Origin: an uncultured Acidimicrobiales bacterium
Lineage (GTDB): Bacteria > Actinomycetota > Acidimicrobiia > Acidimicrobiales > SZUA-35
Assembly (NCBI GenBank): GCA_937997485.1
Contig: CALKTH010000042.1
Coordinates: 1 to 64,000 of the forward strand
Direction: 5' to 3'
Length of the DNA: 64,000 bases
Both the position numbers and the translations under genes were made by a program. Positions within the stretch are counted from its first letter, which is position 1. Each line of letters starts with the position of its first letter. The notes under the pieces are model-generated. The model saw only the letters and a list, made by a program, of their open reading frames with translations, did not search any database and was not told the DNA's origin. Shown here piece after piece: positions 35,948-43,549 of the stretch.

Positions 35948-35970
35948 GCAGACTGACCTTCGGCGTCTGC
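35948..35970. terminator. Possible hairpin after the glycosyltransferase gene
   Basis: GCAGAC (35948-35953) and GTCTGC (35965-35970) form a 6-bp inverted repeat with an 11-base loop, 53 bases after the GT4 stop and before the iGluR-like gene. It has only a weak T content downstream, so termination is tentative. Confidence 0.3.
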
Positions 35971-36026
35971 TGATTGTTGCGCACTCCCTCAGCCCTCCCA
36001 CTGGAGCCAGCAACTACGTTGTCCGG

Positions 36027-37145
36027 GTGCTTTCCCTCCAGCGGCTGCAGCGCTCTCTTCGTGGAGTGCTTGGCCTCGCCTGCCTCATCCTCCTCTTCAC
36101 GTTCGCCGCTCCTGCCTCCGCCCAGAACGGCGACCGGATTGCGTCGGACGTGGAGGGTCAAACGCTGGTCGTAGCGACCAAGCCTCTACCGCCCATGGTG
36201 TTCGTCGACGACGCTGCACTGCGGGGCTTCAGCATCGACTATTGGAATGAGGTCTCAGAGCGTCTCGGGACCGAAACGCAGTGGGTGGAGTACGAAACGG
36301 TCGCCGAGATCATCGACGCGGTGGAAGCGGGCGACGCTGATGTGGCCATCGCCGGTATCTCGATCACGAGGGATCGAGAAGCGAGAATCGACTTTTCACA
36401 GCCCTACTACAGCTCGGGCTTTCAGCTCGTTACCCGTCAGGGCGACTCGGGAACGTTTCGGGCGCTCCTGAGCTTGATTGGAAGCGGAACGTTCCTCGTG
36501 CCACTCCTCATTTTGGTGGCGCTGATCCTCGTGGTTTCGCATCTCGTGTGGCTCGTCGAGCGACACCACGGATCCGATGACTTCCCACAGAGCTACCGCG
36601 AAGGTCTCCCGGAAGCATTGTGGTGGTCGACGGTGAGCGTGATCACCGGTGGTGAGGCCGTGAAGAACATCAACCGAGGGCTGAGCCGTGTGATCGCGAT
36701 TTTCTGGATGCTCGTCGGGCTCTTTCTCCTGGCCTTCGTCACGGCGCGGGCGACGTCGGTGCTCACGGTCTCCGAGCTTCAGAGCGACATCAGCACGTTG
36801 GAGGACCTGGGCGGTCGCTCAGTGGGAACGGTCCAGGAGACCTCATCGGTGACCTTCCTCGACCAAGAAGGCGGGATCACGGCCCGCGAGTACGCGACGA
36901 TCAATGACGCACTCAACGCACTCAACAACGAGGAGATCGACGCTGTGGTCTTCGATGCCCCGGTCATCTCTTATGCCGCACTCGACTACCCCGACCTTCG
37001 GGTCGTCGACGCGCTACTCAGTCGTGATCCCTATGGCATCGCTGTTCCGCAGCGCAGCGATCTGCTGGAGCCGGTGAACACCGCCGTCATCAGCATCGGA
37101 CGAGATGGCACCCTTGACGAGCTTCTCGAGGAGTGGTTTGGCTGA
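36027..37145 (+). CDS. Prokaryotic ionotropic glutamate receptor-like channel
   Basis: A 372-residue protein with a GTG start, signal peptide (cleavage near ASA-QNG, residue 33) and a periplasmic solute-binding (SBP_bac_3) domain split by a channel. S1 is about 45-145, with the ligand-type arginine in TRDREARIDFSQPYY. TM1 is about 155-177, a re-entrant pore segment about 195-212, and TM2 about 220-245. S2 resumes at LEDLGGRSVGTV. The pore reads STVSVITGGEAVKN and lacks the GYGD filter of GluR0. The end of TM2 (AFVTARATSVLTVSEL) aligns in character with the SYTANLAAFLTV stretch of animal receptors. It should be an amino-acid-gated membrane channel. Confidence 0.85.
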   Translation: MLSLQRLQRSLRGVLGLACLILLFTFAAPASAQNGDRIASDVEGQTLVVATKPLPPMVFVDDAALRGFSIDYWNEVSERLGTETQWVEYETVAEIIDAVEAGDADVAIAGISITRDREARIDFSQPYYSSGFQLVTRQGDSGTFRALLSLIGSGTFLVPLLILVALILVVSHLVWLVERHHGSDDFPQSYREGLPEALWWSTVSVITGGEAVKNINRGLSRVIAIFWMLVGLFLLAFVTARATSVLTVSELQSDISTLEDLGGRSVGTVQETSSVTFLDQEGGITAREYATINDALNALNNEEIDAVVFDAPVISYAALDYPDLRVVDALLSRDPYGIAVPQRSDLLEPVNTAVISIGRDGTLDELLEEWFG

Positions 37146-37181
37146 CCGCTGACCCGAGTTGATCGCTCTTCGAGCACCTCG

Positions 37182-38366
37182 CTAGTCAAGCGCAGCAACC
37201 ATCGCTCGGATTTCCACTTCATGGGCGCGGAGCGCCCCGTCTGTTGTGCCGAATTGCGACGCTTGGTCCAACGGAGCGATCGCCTGCTCGGACTGTCCAC
37301 TGCGGTGGAGCGCCCATGCCAGCGCGTGGGCGGCCTTGATGTTCGATGGTCGTTCCTCGTAGATGATCTCGGCGATCCTCAGCCCCATTGCCGGGTCGCC
37401 CCACGAACTGACCGCGAGCGCGGCGCTGGGATCTACTCCGAATCCGGCCGCATGCTCGTCAAGTGCATCTTGGCCCACGGTGTGCGCGGCGAGGGCCGAC
37501 GTTGCAAGGTCGCCCTCGGCAGCCGCCAGCTCGGCCAGCAGAATCAACGCAGCCGTCTCGCCTGGCTCGTCGGCCAGAACTCCGTCGACGATGGCCCGCG
37601 CCGTGCCGACTTCCCCTCGACGGAAGGCAACGGCCGCCCCGCCGATCACAGCATCAATGCGAGAGGGGTCGGCGTTGATCGCCTTTTGATAGGCGGATTC
37701 GGCAGCATCGAGATCGCCCAGGGCGAAGTAGATCTCGCCGAGCAGCGTGTCGACGCGAGCCCCCTCGGCCGCGAGGCCGCCAGCGTTGTTGCGACTCATG
37801 ATCATGGCCTGGACGGCGCCGGAGTCGTCGCCTGTCAGCTGGCGAAGATAGGAGAGGCGACTGAAGGCCTCGAGGCCCGGTCGTGCTGCGAGCAATCGGT
37901 CAAGAGCTTGCGCTGCCTGCTCGTAGTGGCCGAGCTCGATGTGGGCGTCGACGAGAGCGGCCAGCGCCACGTGGTCATCGGGGCGAAGGTCGACCGCGGC
38001 CGTGGCTCCTTCGAGCGCGAGATCGAACCGGTGGAGGCCAAGGTCTGCGATGGCGGCACCGCGAAGCGCCTCCGCTGAGGGGGCTTCGCTTTGATCAGAG
38101 GCGCTGAGGTAGAGCGCATGGGCCTGAGCGAAGAGCTCGGTGTCGTCTGCCCGAAGGGCGTCAACGAGCAAAAGGTCAGCTTCGGAGATGAGGGCTGCCG
38201 GGTCCTCAGTAGGACGCTGCCCGAGAAGGGACCAGCCGACGGCGAGGCCCGCGATGAGACAAACAATGACGAGGCCGGGCATGTACCCGGGGAACGAACG
38301 ACGGACGCCCGTTCCCCGGATGAGCCCCGGCTGGTGCTGGTGTGGCACCGAACCGAGAGTGGTCAT
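37182..38366 (-). CDS. Membrane-anchored TPR protein
   Basis: A 394-residue protein with a short cytoplasmic N-terminus, one transmembrane helix (about residues 31-50, LVIVCLIAGLAVGWSLL) and then tetratricopeptide repeats over the remaining length. Recognisable repeats include HRFDLALEGATAAVDLRPDD, GHYEQAAQALDRLLAARP and GDLDAAESAYQKAINADPS. It probably faces the outside as a protein-interaction scaffold. It begins only 6 bases after the stop of the DUF4331 gene, so the two are an operon and likely partners. Confidence 0.85.
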   Translation of the reverse strand: MTTLGSVPHQHQPGLIRGTGVRRSFPGYMPGLVIVCLIAGLAVGWSLLGQRPTEDPAALISEADLLLVDALRADDTELFAQAHALYLSASDQSEAPSAEALRGAAIADLGLHRFDLALEGATAAVDLRPDDHVALAALVDAHIELGHYEQAAQALDRLLAARPGLEAFSRLSYLRQLTGDDSGAVQAMIMSRNNAGGLAAEGARVDTLLGEIYFALGDLDAAESAYQKAINADPSRIDAVIGGAAVAFRRGEVGTARAIVDGVLADEPGETAALILLAELAAAEGDLATSALAAHTVGQDALDEHAAGFGVDPSAALAVSSWGDPAMGLRIAEIIYEERPSNIKAAHALAWALHRSGQSEQAIAPLDQASQFGTTDGALRAHEVEIRAMVAALD

Positions 38367-38371
38367 GACGT

Positions 38372-40150
38372 TCAGCTGACCTGGGAAATGAACTCAGGGG
38401 AGTTGCTGAAGTTGAGCATCATCTGGCCACGGGTCATGCCGTTGTCCAGCTGGCTGAGCCAGAAGGCCTTGCCGCTGGCGTCGCTCGGACGTCCAAGCAC
38501 GTTGTTGTAGACGAGCTCGACGAACGCTGCGTCGTCCAGCGCCCCGTAGCGATCCGTGAACTCCTGCGAGCGAGCGAAGAACTCGCTGACAGCGGCAAGC
38601 GACCGGTCGTCTTCAACCCAGAAGTTGATGCCAGCACGGTCCGAGGGACGCAGGAAATAGGCCAGGTACAGCCGTTCCAGCTGGTCGGTCCGACTGGATG
38701 TGGTGGGATCGTCGGCCTCGGTGTGATCGTGCTCGTGATCGAAGCCCTGGTGCGGATCGGGCATGTACGGGAACTCGGTCAGGTAACCGCGATCGTTCCC
38801 GACGACGCCGTCGCCGAGCGCGTTGTTGGGCGACACGCCAGCGCATTCGCCAACGGGAGTCGCGCCGGCAACTGCCTGGAGTTCGATGTCGACGACATCA
38901 TCGCCGAGACGGCGCCCGTTCGGGAAGCCGTCGGCCTGTCCGGCCAGCAGGCCGAGCGGGAGCTGTTGATCGAACGGCGTCGGGGTGACGCTGGTGTTCA
39001 GCCGCAGCTGTTCCGATGGGACCACATCGGCCGGCTGGTTCACGCCGGGGATACCGGTGAGGAAGATCGTCACCAAGTCGTTGCGAGGCGTCGTCGGGTA
39101 GCAGGCATCGAAGGCACCGGGATAGAGCACGGGCAAGAGTTGTCCGATGCGAGGATCCTGCACGATCGGCAGGAACGCAGCGTCTCCGGCACCGAGCGGG
39201 GCTCCGTTGAAGGTGTCCTTTGCCGCGAGCGGCACGACCACTTCGTTGACCAGCGGCATGCCGAGTCGAGAGATCTGGACCCAGTCACCCGATATCACAG
39301 GATTCGGATTGTCGGCTGAGCGCACCGTGCTGGCCCGGCGAGACGTCGTCGAGTGAATGCCGAGAACCTCTTCACCTTCCACGAGTCGGGCCTTGGGGAC
39401 CTGGATCGCAATGGAGTGCACGTTGAAGCCCGTTGTCGCGTTCACACCGTTGCCGGTGTCCATCGGGAGCAGGTGCACGGTGTTCAGCGAACGCAGCGCC
39501 CCAAGGTCGAAGATGGAACCCAGATCGACGGGGAAGACCTCGTCGCGCGGTCCGGCAAAGACGTTCATCGTGCCATCGGCGCCGAGGTCGACCTCGGTGA
39601 CCGCATTGGCGGACAGTGTTCGGTAGTTCGGTGTGGAACGAGGGCCGATGTTCGGCGGCGGCACCGGCACGCCGGACGCCAGCTCCGTCGCGACTCCGTC
39701 GTTGACTTCAGTGATGGTGTATGTCTGGCGAACGTTCAGCCCTTCGTACTGGCCACCGCTGAACGAAATCGGTGCCTCGTTGATGAGGGGCGTGTTGCCG
39801 TCGACGATCTCTGTGGAGAAGCGGAACTGGTAGCGAAGATCGGTCTCGGCGTTCCCGTCGTTGTCGACGTTGATCTCATACAGGACGTCGTCGCCGAAGT
39901 TGTGGAAGTTCGGGCCGCCCGCAGGCTCCTGCAGCGGGATGAAGTTGCTGATGATCGTGACGTGGTCCGGCGCATCAGGAGCGATGAATGCGTACACGTC
40001 GGTGTTGTCTGCCACCGGGTCTTGGGCGATGAGCGGTGCATCTCGGTGACTCGATGCCCCACTTCCTGTTGTCATGGCGAGGGTCGAGGCGCCCATCAGC
40101 ATGCAGCCGACGACGGCGATCGTCCTCTTGGGTAGTGACCGTTTGGTCAT
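38372..40150 (-). CDS. Secreted DUF4331 protein with C-terminal DUF4214 repeats
   Basis: A 592-residue exported protein. The signal peptide covers about residues 1-32 (TIAVVGCMLMGASTLAM core). The DUF4331 domain opens with SSHRDAPLIAQDPVADNTDVYAF and extends to about residue 470. A His/Asp-rich linker (FDHEHDHTEADD) leads to two DUF4214 units (LERLYLAYFLRPSDRAGINFW and ELVYNNVLGRPSDASGKAFW). GGAAGGAAT precedes ATG 40150. DUF4214 is often found in surface-layer or secreted adhesion proteins. The function of DUF4331 is not established. Confidence 0.88.
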   Translation of the reverse strand: MTKRSLPKRTIAVVGCMLMGASTLAMTTGSGASSHRDAPLIAQDPVADNTDVYAFIAPDAPDHVTIISNFIPLQEPAGGPNFHNFGDDVLYEINVDNDGNAETDLRYQFRFSTEIVDGNTPLINEAPISFSGGQYEGLNVRQTYTITEVNDGVATELASGVPVPPPNIGPRSTPNYRTLSANAVTEVDLGADGTMNVFAGPRDEVFPVDLGSIFDLGALRSLNTVHLLPMDTGNGVNATTGFNVHSIAIQVPKARLVEGEEVLGIHSTTSRRASTVRSADNPNPVISGDWVQISRLGMPLVNEVVVPLAAKDTFNGAPLGAGDAAFLPIVQDPRIGQLLPVLYPGAFDACYPTTPRNDLVTIFLTGIPGVNQPADVVPSEQLRLNTSVTPTPFDQQLPLGLLAGQADGFPNGRRLGDDVVDIELQAVAGATPVGECAGVSPNNALGDGVVGNDRGYLTEFPYMPDPHQGFDHEHDHTEADDPTTSSRTDQLERLYLAYFLRPSDRAGINFWVEDDRSLAAVSEFFARSQEFTDRYGALDDAAFVELVYNNVLGRPSDASGKAFWLSQLDNGMTRGQMMLNFSNSPEFISQVS

Positions 40151-40232
40151 GTTGGGTATTCCTTCCGTTGTTGCGGATTGCGGAGCGGCCCGCGGGAATC
40201 GCGCCGGTGTTGCGGAGGCCAGAAGGTCGCGT

Positions 40233-41063
40233 TCAGGACGTGGTGAAGGCGTCGATCACGATCCACTCGTTGCCGAGTGCAACGAGGAGCACATCCGTGC
40301 CCGAAGCAAGAGGAACCAGTCGGGCCCACGTTGAGGGGTCACCGCCGTAGGTGATCGCCAAGTCGGCGGCCAGCGCGCCGGAGACTGGCTCTGAGGAGTG
40401 CTGAGCGAGGCGGCCACCGAGCAGGCACAGTTCGGCGAATGCCGGTGAGGTCTTGTTGCGGCTCAGTGGGGTTGCGGCGCGAGCGCATCGCTCCGGATCG
40501 GCGAGCCAGCTTGAAGCGGTCTCGACCGCTTCTTGCGCATCCGGAACGACGTCTTCTTTCAGGCTGTCAGCGAGCGAGACGCGCCAGCCTTCGTCTTCCT
40601 GGGTCGCCCAATCGACATAGATGGCAGCGGGGGTCCATCCCTTGTTCGGACTCAGACCCGACTCCAACGAGATACGGGTTCGAAGCGACGAGGAGTCCAC
40701 CCATTCCCACGACTGCACGTTGCCGAGCGCTCCGTCGCGTCGAGCTGCCCACTGCGCAGCGGACCCGAACCCGAGACGATCCTGATCGCTCAACAGCTCG
40801 AACGAGCGGGCTGGATCGTCAGATTGTTCGGCTTCGAGAAACGCAGTGACAGCCAGCCGACCGCTTGGTTCGCCGGCAGGTACTGGAGGTGCGGCGAACT
40901 CGATTGCCGGTTGCTGAGTGGGAGTCGAGCCGGGGTCGCCCGGAAGCAGAGACCGAAAAGAAAGGCCTCCGACGACGAAGGCAAGACCGATACCGAGCGC
41001 CATCGCGAGCGCTGCGATGCCTGCATCCACCACGATTCGACGTCCCACTGCAGCTCTCCCCAT
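40233..41063 (-). CDS. Membrane-anchored protein of unknown function
   Basis: A 276-residue protein. A single N-terminal helix (about residues 12-36, AGIAALAMALGIGLAFVVGGL) is followed by a Pro/Thr-rich spacer and an extracytoplasmic domain. The segment LAVTAFLEAEQSDDPARSFELL suggests an NTF2-like or cystatin-like fold, and VALGNEWIVIDAF closes the protein. I recognise no specific family. It lies 82 nt upstream of the DUF4331 gene on the same strand and so may be part of the same envelope-protein operon. Confidence 0.75.
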   Translation of the reverse strand: MGRAAVGRRIVVDAGIAALAMALGIGLAFVVGGLSFRSLLPGDPGSTPTQQPAIEFAAPPVPAGEPSGRLAVTAFLEAEQSDDPARSFELLSDQDRLGFGSAAQWAARRDGALGNVQSWEWVDSSSLRTRISLESGLSPNKGWTPAAIYVDWATQEDEGWRVSLADSLKEDVVPDAQEAVETASSWLADPERCARAATPLSRNKTSPAFAELCLLGGRLAQHSSEPVSGALAADLAITYGGDPSTWARLVPLASGTDVLLVALGNEWIVIDAFTTS

Positions 41064-41428
41064 GCATGTTCTGACGGAGCGAACGCAAAGTGGGATCCGT
41101 TTTTCGTTCGAGCGGCGCCGAGACCAACCACCCGCATCGACGTGAGAGAAGAATGTTCGGGCACCCCCGTTGCGGGTACAACTGTGGAGTGCGCCGACGA
41201 GTGACCAAGCGATCGCTCTCTGAGCCTCGCCAATTGAGACTCTTCCGCGCTGGTCGTCCGAACGCGCAGGAACGCCAGCGAGGTCTCCGGCACATCAAGC
41301 AACTCCGTGCCATTCTGAACGGCGACCGGACCGATCAGCCCGCTGACGAAGACGTTCCTTCCGAGCCGGCCGATCCGTCCCAATCCGAACAACGTCGATC
41401 CTTCCGTCGCTCAACCTGAGAGGAACCC
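41064..41428. other. Gene-poor stretch with possible small ORF
   Basis: A 365-base gap between the anchored protein (starting at 41063, minus) and the ATP-grasp remnant. A plus-strand frame from GTG 41189 to 41419 could encode a 76-residue basic, Arg/Gln-rich protein (KRSLSEPRQLRLFRAGRP near its start), but there is no convincing ribosome site or recognisable domain. A minus-strand frame across 40790-41392 also looks non-coding. No RNA gene is seen. Confidence 0.5.
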
Positions 41429-41620
41429 ACGGGTTCGCTTTTCGACCACTACGCACCTGCCCTCGGCTTCGACGAAGCCTTCGGAGGTAACGGTCTGAGT
41501 AGAGCGGGGTACGAGAAGGTCACGGAGCGATTCGGTCGTCTCGATGGCGACGACCTCCTACGAATGCAGGCCATCATCGATCACGAGTTTCGGCGCCAGG
41601 GCATCACGTTCACCGCTGCG
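41429..41620 (+). pseudogene. Circularly permuted ATP-grasp protein, N-terminal remnant
   Basis: The frame encodes GSLFDHYAPALGFDEAF, then RAGYEKVTERFGRLDGDDL and MQAIIDHEFRRQGITFT, which is the conserved opening of the circularly permuted ATP-grasp (DUF404/403) proteins. Homology stops after ITFT near 41620, so more than 80% of the gene is gone. The codon before GSLFD, where ATG is expected, is ACG (41429-41431), and AGAGGA sits 4 bases before it. No other standard start exists between the upstream in-frame stop (41417) and residue 45. A decayed gene is the simplest reading. Confidence 0.55.
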
Positions 41621-41850
41621 CCGACCCGAACGAGTTTTTGCCGCCCAGCAGCAGCAACAGCAACAGCTGCGGTGCCGGTTGTACTTGCCTCCGTTGGTCA
41701 CAGCAGGTCGACCGCACCATGCTCGCCGCTGGTGGGGCGACACGACCGATTTCTCGGCCGGTGCGTCCCAACGACCGGCCACCTGCAAGGGTCGAGGTTT
41801 GAGACCTCGGCCCTTCGGGCACGTCGTCTCCCATCACGGAAGCCTCTGTG

Positions 41851-42270
41851 ATGCAAATGACGGGAACCAAGATGCAAAACACAACGCAGGCCGTCGGCAA
41901 GATCGCACAGACCGTCGCAGCCCTTTGGATCTACAACGTCTGGTTCAATCGGTTCAACAAGGACACCGGATACCGGGGCGGCAACGCGGCGAATATGAAG
42001 GAAGAGTTTGCCGAATACGGCTTGTCCGAGAAGGCGATGTTCGCCACCGGCGCAACCAAGGTTGGACTGGCGACGGCGATGCTGGTGGGACACGCTGTTC
42101 CCAAGCTTGTCGTTCCCGCATCGGCTGGGCTCGCCTCGATGATGGTGGGTGCGCTCGGCGCTCACGCCAAGGTTGGCGATCCCGCCAAACGGTCCGTTCC
42201 TGCTGCCTCGGTTCTGACCGCAGCCGTGCTCGCTGCCGTCCTGCACGCCAAGGGCGACCGCAGCAGTTGA
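41851..42270 (+). CDS. DoxX-like membrane protein
   Basis: About 139 residues with several hydrophobic helices. The pattern TGYRGGNAANMKEEFAEYGL, followed by helices ATKVGLATAMLVGHAV and SAGLASMMVGALGAHAKVGD, fits the DoxX_2-like group of four-helix membrane proteins. Start choice is open among ATG 41851, 41857 and 41872. DoxX-like proteins relate to quinone or thiosulfate redox chemistry in some organisms, but most have no known function. It is convergent with another DoxX-like gene 9 nt away. Confidence 0.65.
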   Translation: MQMTGTKMQNTTQAVGKIAQTVAALWIYNVWFNRFNKDTGYRGGNAANMKEEFAEYGLSEKAMFATGATKVGLATAMLVGHAVPKLVVPASAGLASMMVGALGAHAKVGDPAKRSVPAASVLTAAVLAAVLHAKGDRSS

Positions 42271-42279
42271 GTAGCGGCC

Positions 42280-42627
42280 TCAGAGCACGTGCAGCATCAC
42301 GATGGCGCCATTCACGCATGCCAACGACGCCGCCGGGACCATGAGCCGAGGCGCGTCCCGAATCCGGTAGCGCACGAAGAGTCCGAGCGTCATCATGATG
42401 AACAGTCCCATCGCAGCCACGATGCCGACGGGTCGGACAACGAGCCCGAGAAGGACCCCGGCCGCCCCGAACATCTGGGCAGCGCCGACGAACACTCGCA
42501 CACCCGACATTCCGTACCGCTCGTACTCTCCCCGAGGCGGAAACGTGAAGACCGTTTCGTACCCGTAGAAGGCGAACGCAGCCGCTGAGATCACGGAGAG
42601 TATGACGAGTGCGGTGGCGATGCTCAT
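42280..42627 (-). CDS. DoxX-like membrane protein
   Basis: 115 residues starting at ATG 42627. Four hydrophobic helices are evident: ALVILSVISAAAFAFYGY, VFVGAAQMFGAAGVLLGLV, IVAAMGLFIMMTLGLFVRY and MVPAASLACVNGAIVML. PPRGEYERYGMSG between the first two is the family loop. It is divergent from a TetR regulator whose likely operator (42753-42772) lies between them, so its expression may be controlled by that regulator. Confidence 0.75.
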   Translation of the reverse strand: MSIATALVILSVISAAAFAFYGYETVFTFPPRGEYERYGMSGVRVFVGAAQMFGAAGVLLGLVVRPVGIVAAMGLFIMMTLGLFVRYRIRDAPRLMVPAASLACVNGAIVMLHVL

Positions 42628-42752
42628 GCGTTCTCGATCGGGTCGACGTCGCCGGCAGCTACCACGAGAGCGGAGCATCCCTCGACGTTGGATCGAGCGG
42701 GCGGCTGACCAGCGTGGCCGGTGCACCGAGAAGAAGCCGAGTCGAGCCACAA

Positions 42753-42772
42753 AGAAAGTTCCGCGACTTTCT
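42753..42772. promoter_or_regulatory. Palindromic operator candidate upstream of tetR
   Basis: AGAAAGT-tccgcg-ACTTTCT is a perfect 7-bp inverted repeat 52 bases before the TetR-family start (42825) and in the region shared with the divergent DoxX-like gene. Size and symmetry are usual for TetR-family sites; autoregulation is inferred from position. Confidence 0.5.
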
Positions 42773-42824
42773 GACGTCCGGTGCGTCGAACTCGTTCGAC
42801 ATCGTTTTCGGTGAGGAAGCCCAG

Positions 42825-43478
42825 ATGAGCGCTACCAACGACGAGATCCAGCCGCCTGGCTCGCGTCTGCGTCCCAACAAGCAGAAACTTCGTTCGGAGC
42901 GCTCGTCGACAGCGCTGCTGGACGCTGCGTGCGACATCGTGCTGGCGGATGGCATCATCGGTCTGACCTTCGCGGCAATCGGAGAGCGCTCGGGCTACAG
43001 CCGAGGCATGGTCACGGCCCGATTCGGGAACAAGGACGGGCTGATCGAGGCGCTCATCGCACGCAGTGTGGACGCCTGGAGCCATGAACGTCTGGTGCCG
43101 GTCGAGCAGGGCCGCTCCGGTCTTGCCAGCGTCCTGGCACTGATCGACGCCATACGTACGCAGGCGTCGTCCGACGCTCGAGGGCTGCACGTGTTCTACT
43201 CGTTGATGTTCAGCTCGGTCGGTACAGATGAGTCGATGCGAATCAAGTTCGCGGCGTTCCATGAGACGATGCGATCTGATCTCACTGCGTGGATCACCCA
43301 GGGTCAGAATGACGGCACAGTTCGCCCCGATCTGGCTCCCGAGCGCGAAGCAGAGCTTCTCGTGGCAGCCCTCAGGGGCATCGGTTTCCAATGGCTCTTG
43401 GACCGGGACGCATTCGATCCCCTCGGCGCTATCGACTATCTCCGCCTCACGTGCGCAGACCGCTTAGTGCGGTCGTGA
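42825..43478 (+). CDS. TetR/AcrR family transcriptional regulator
   Basis: 217 residues from ATG 42825, which has GAGGAAG a few bases upstream. The DNA-binding domain covers about residues 25-70: STALLDAACDIVLADGIIG, FAAIGERSGYSRGMV and ARFGNKDGLIEALI. The C-terminal domain (FYSLMFSSVGTDESMRIKF) matches the TetR_C group that senses unknown small ligands. The frame runs further upstream, to 42609, but without family similarity. It diverges from the DoxX-like gene. Confidence 0.9.
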   Translation: MSATNDEIQPPGSRLRPNKQKLRSERSSTALLDAACDIVLADGIIGLTFAAIGERSGYSRGMVTARFGNKDGLIEALIARSVDAWSHERLVPVEQGRSGLASVLALIDAIRTQASSDARGLHVFYSLMFSSVGTDESMRIKFAAFHETMRSDLTAWITQGQNDGTVRPDLAPEREAELLVAALRGIGFQWLLDRDAFDPLGAIDYLRLTCADRLVRS

Positions 43479-43549
43479 CCGCCCGCTGACTCGGCTGGTT
43501 CAGAAACGAATCAGCCCGGCGCGAACGTTCGGCTCTGAACCGGAGCATC

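Noticed and set aside
40790-41392. 200-codon minus-strand frame overlapping the anchored protein gene
   Set aside because: Overlaps the true gene start by 270 bases in another frame and shows no domain; the remainder is in a gene-poor gap.
41640-41690. CAG/CAA-type trinucleotide run
   Set aside because: Only a short stretch of imperfect GCAGCAACAG repeats inside decayed sequence; no sign of a functional microsatellite or coding repeat.
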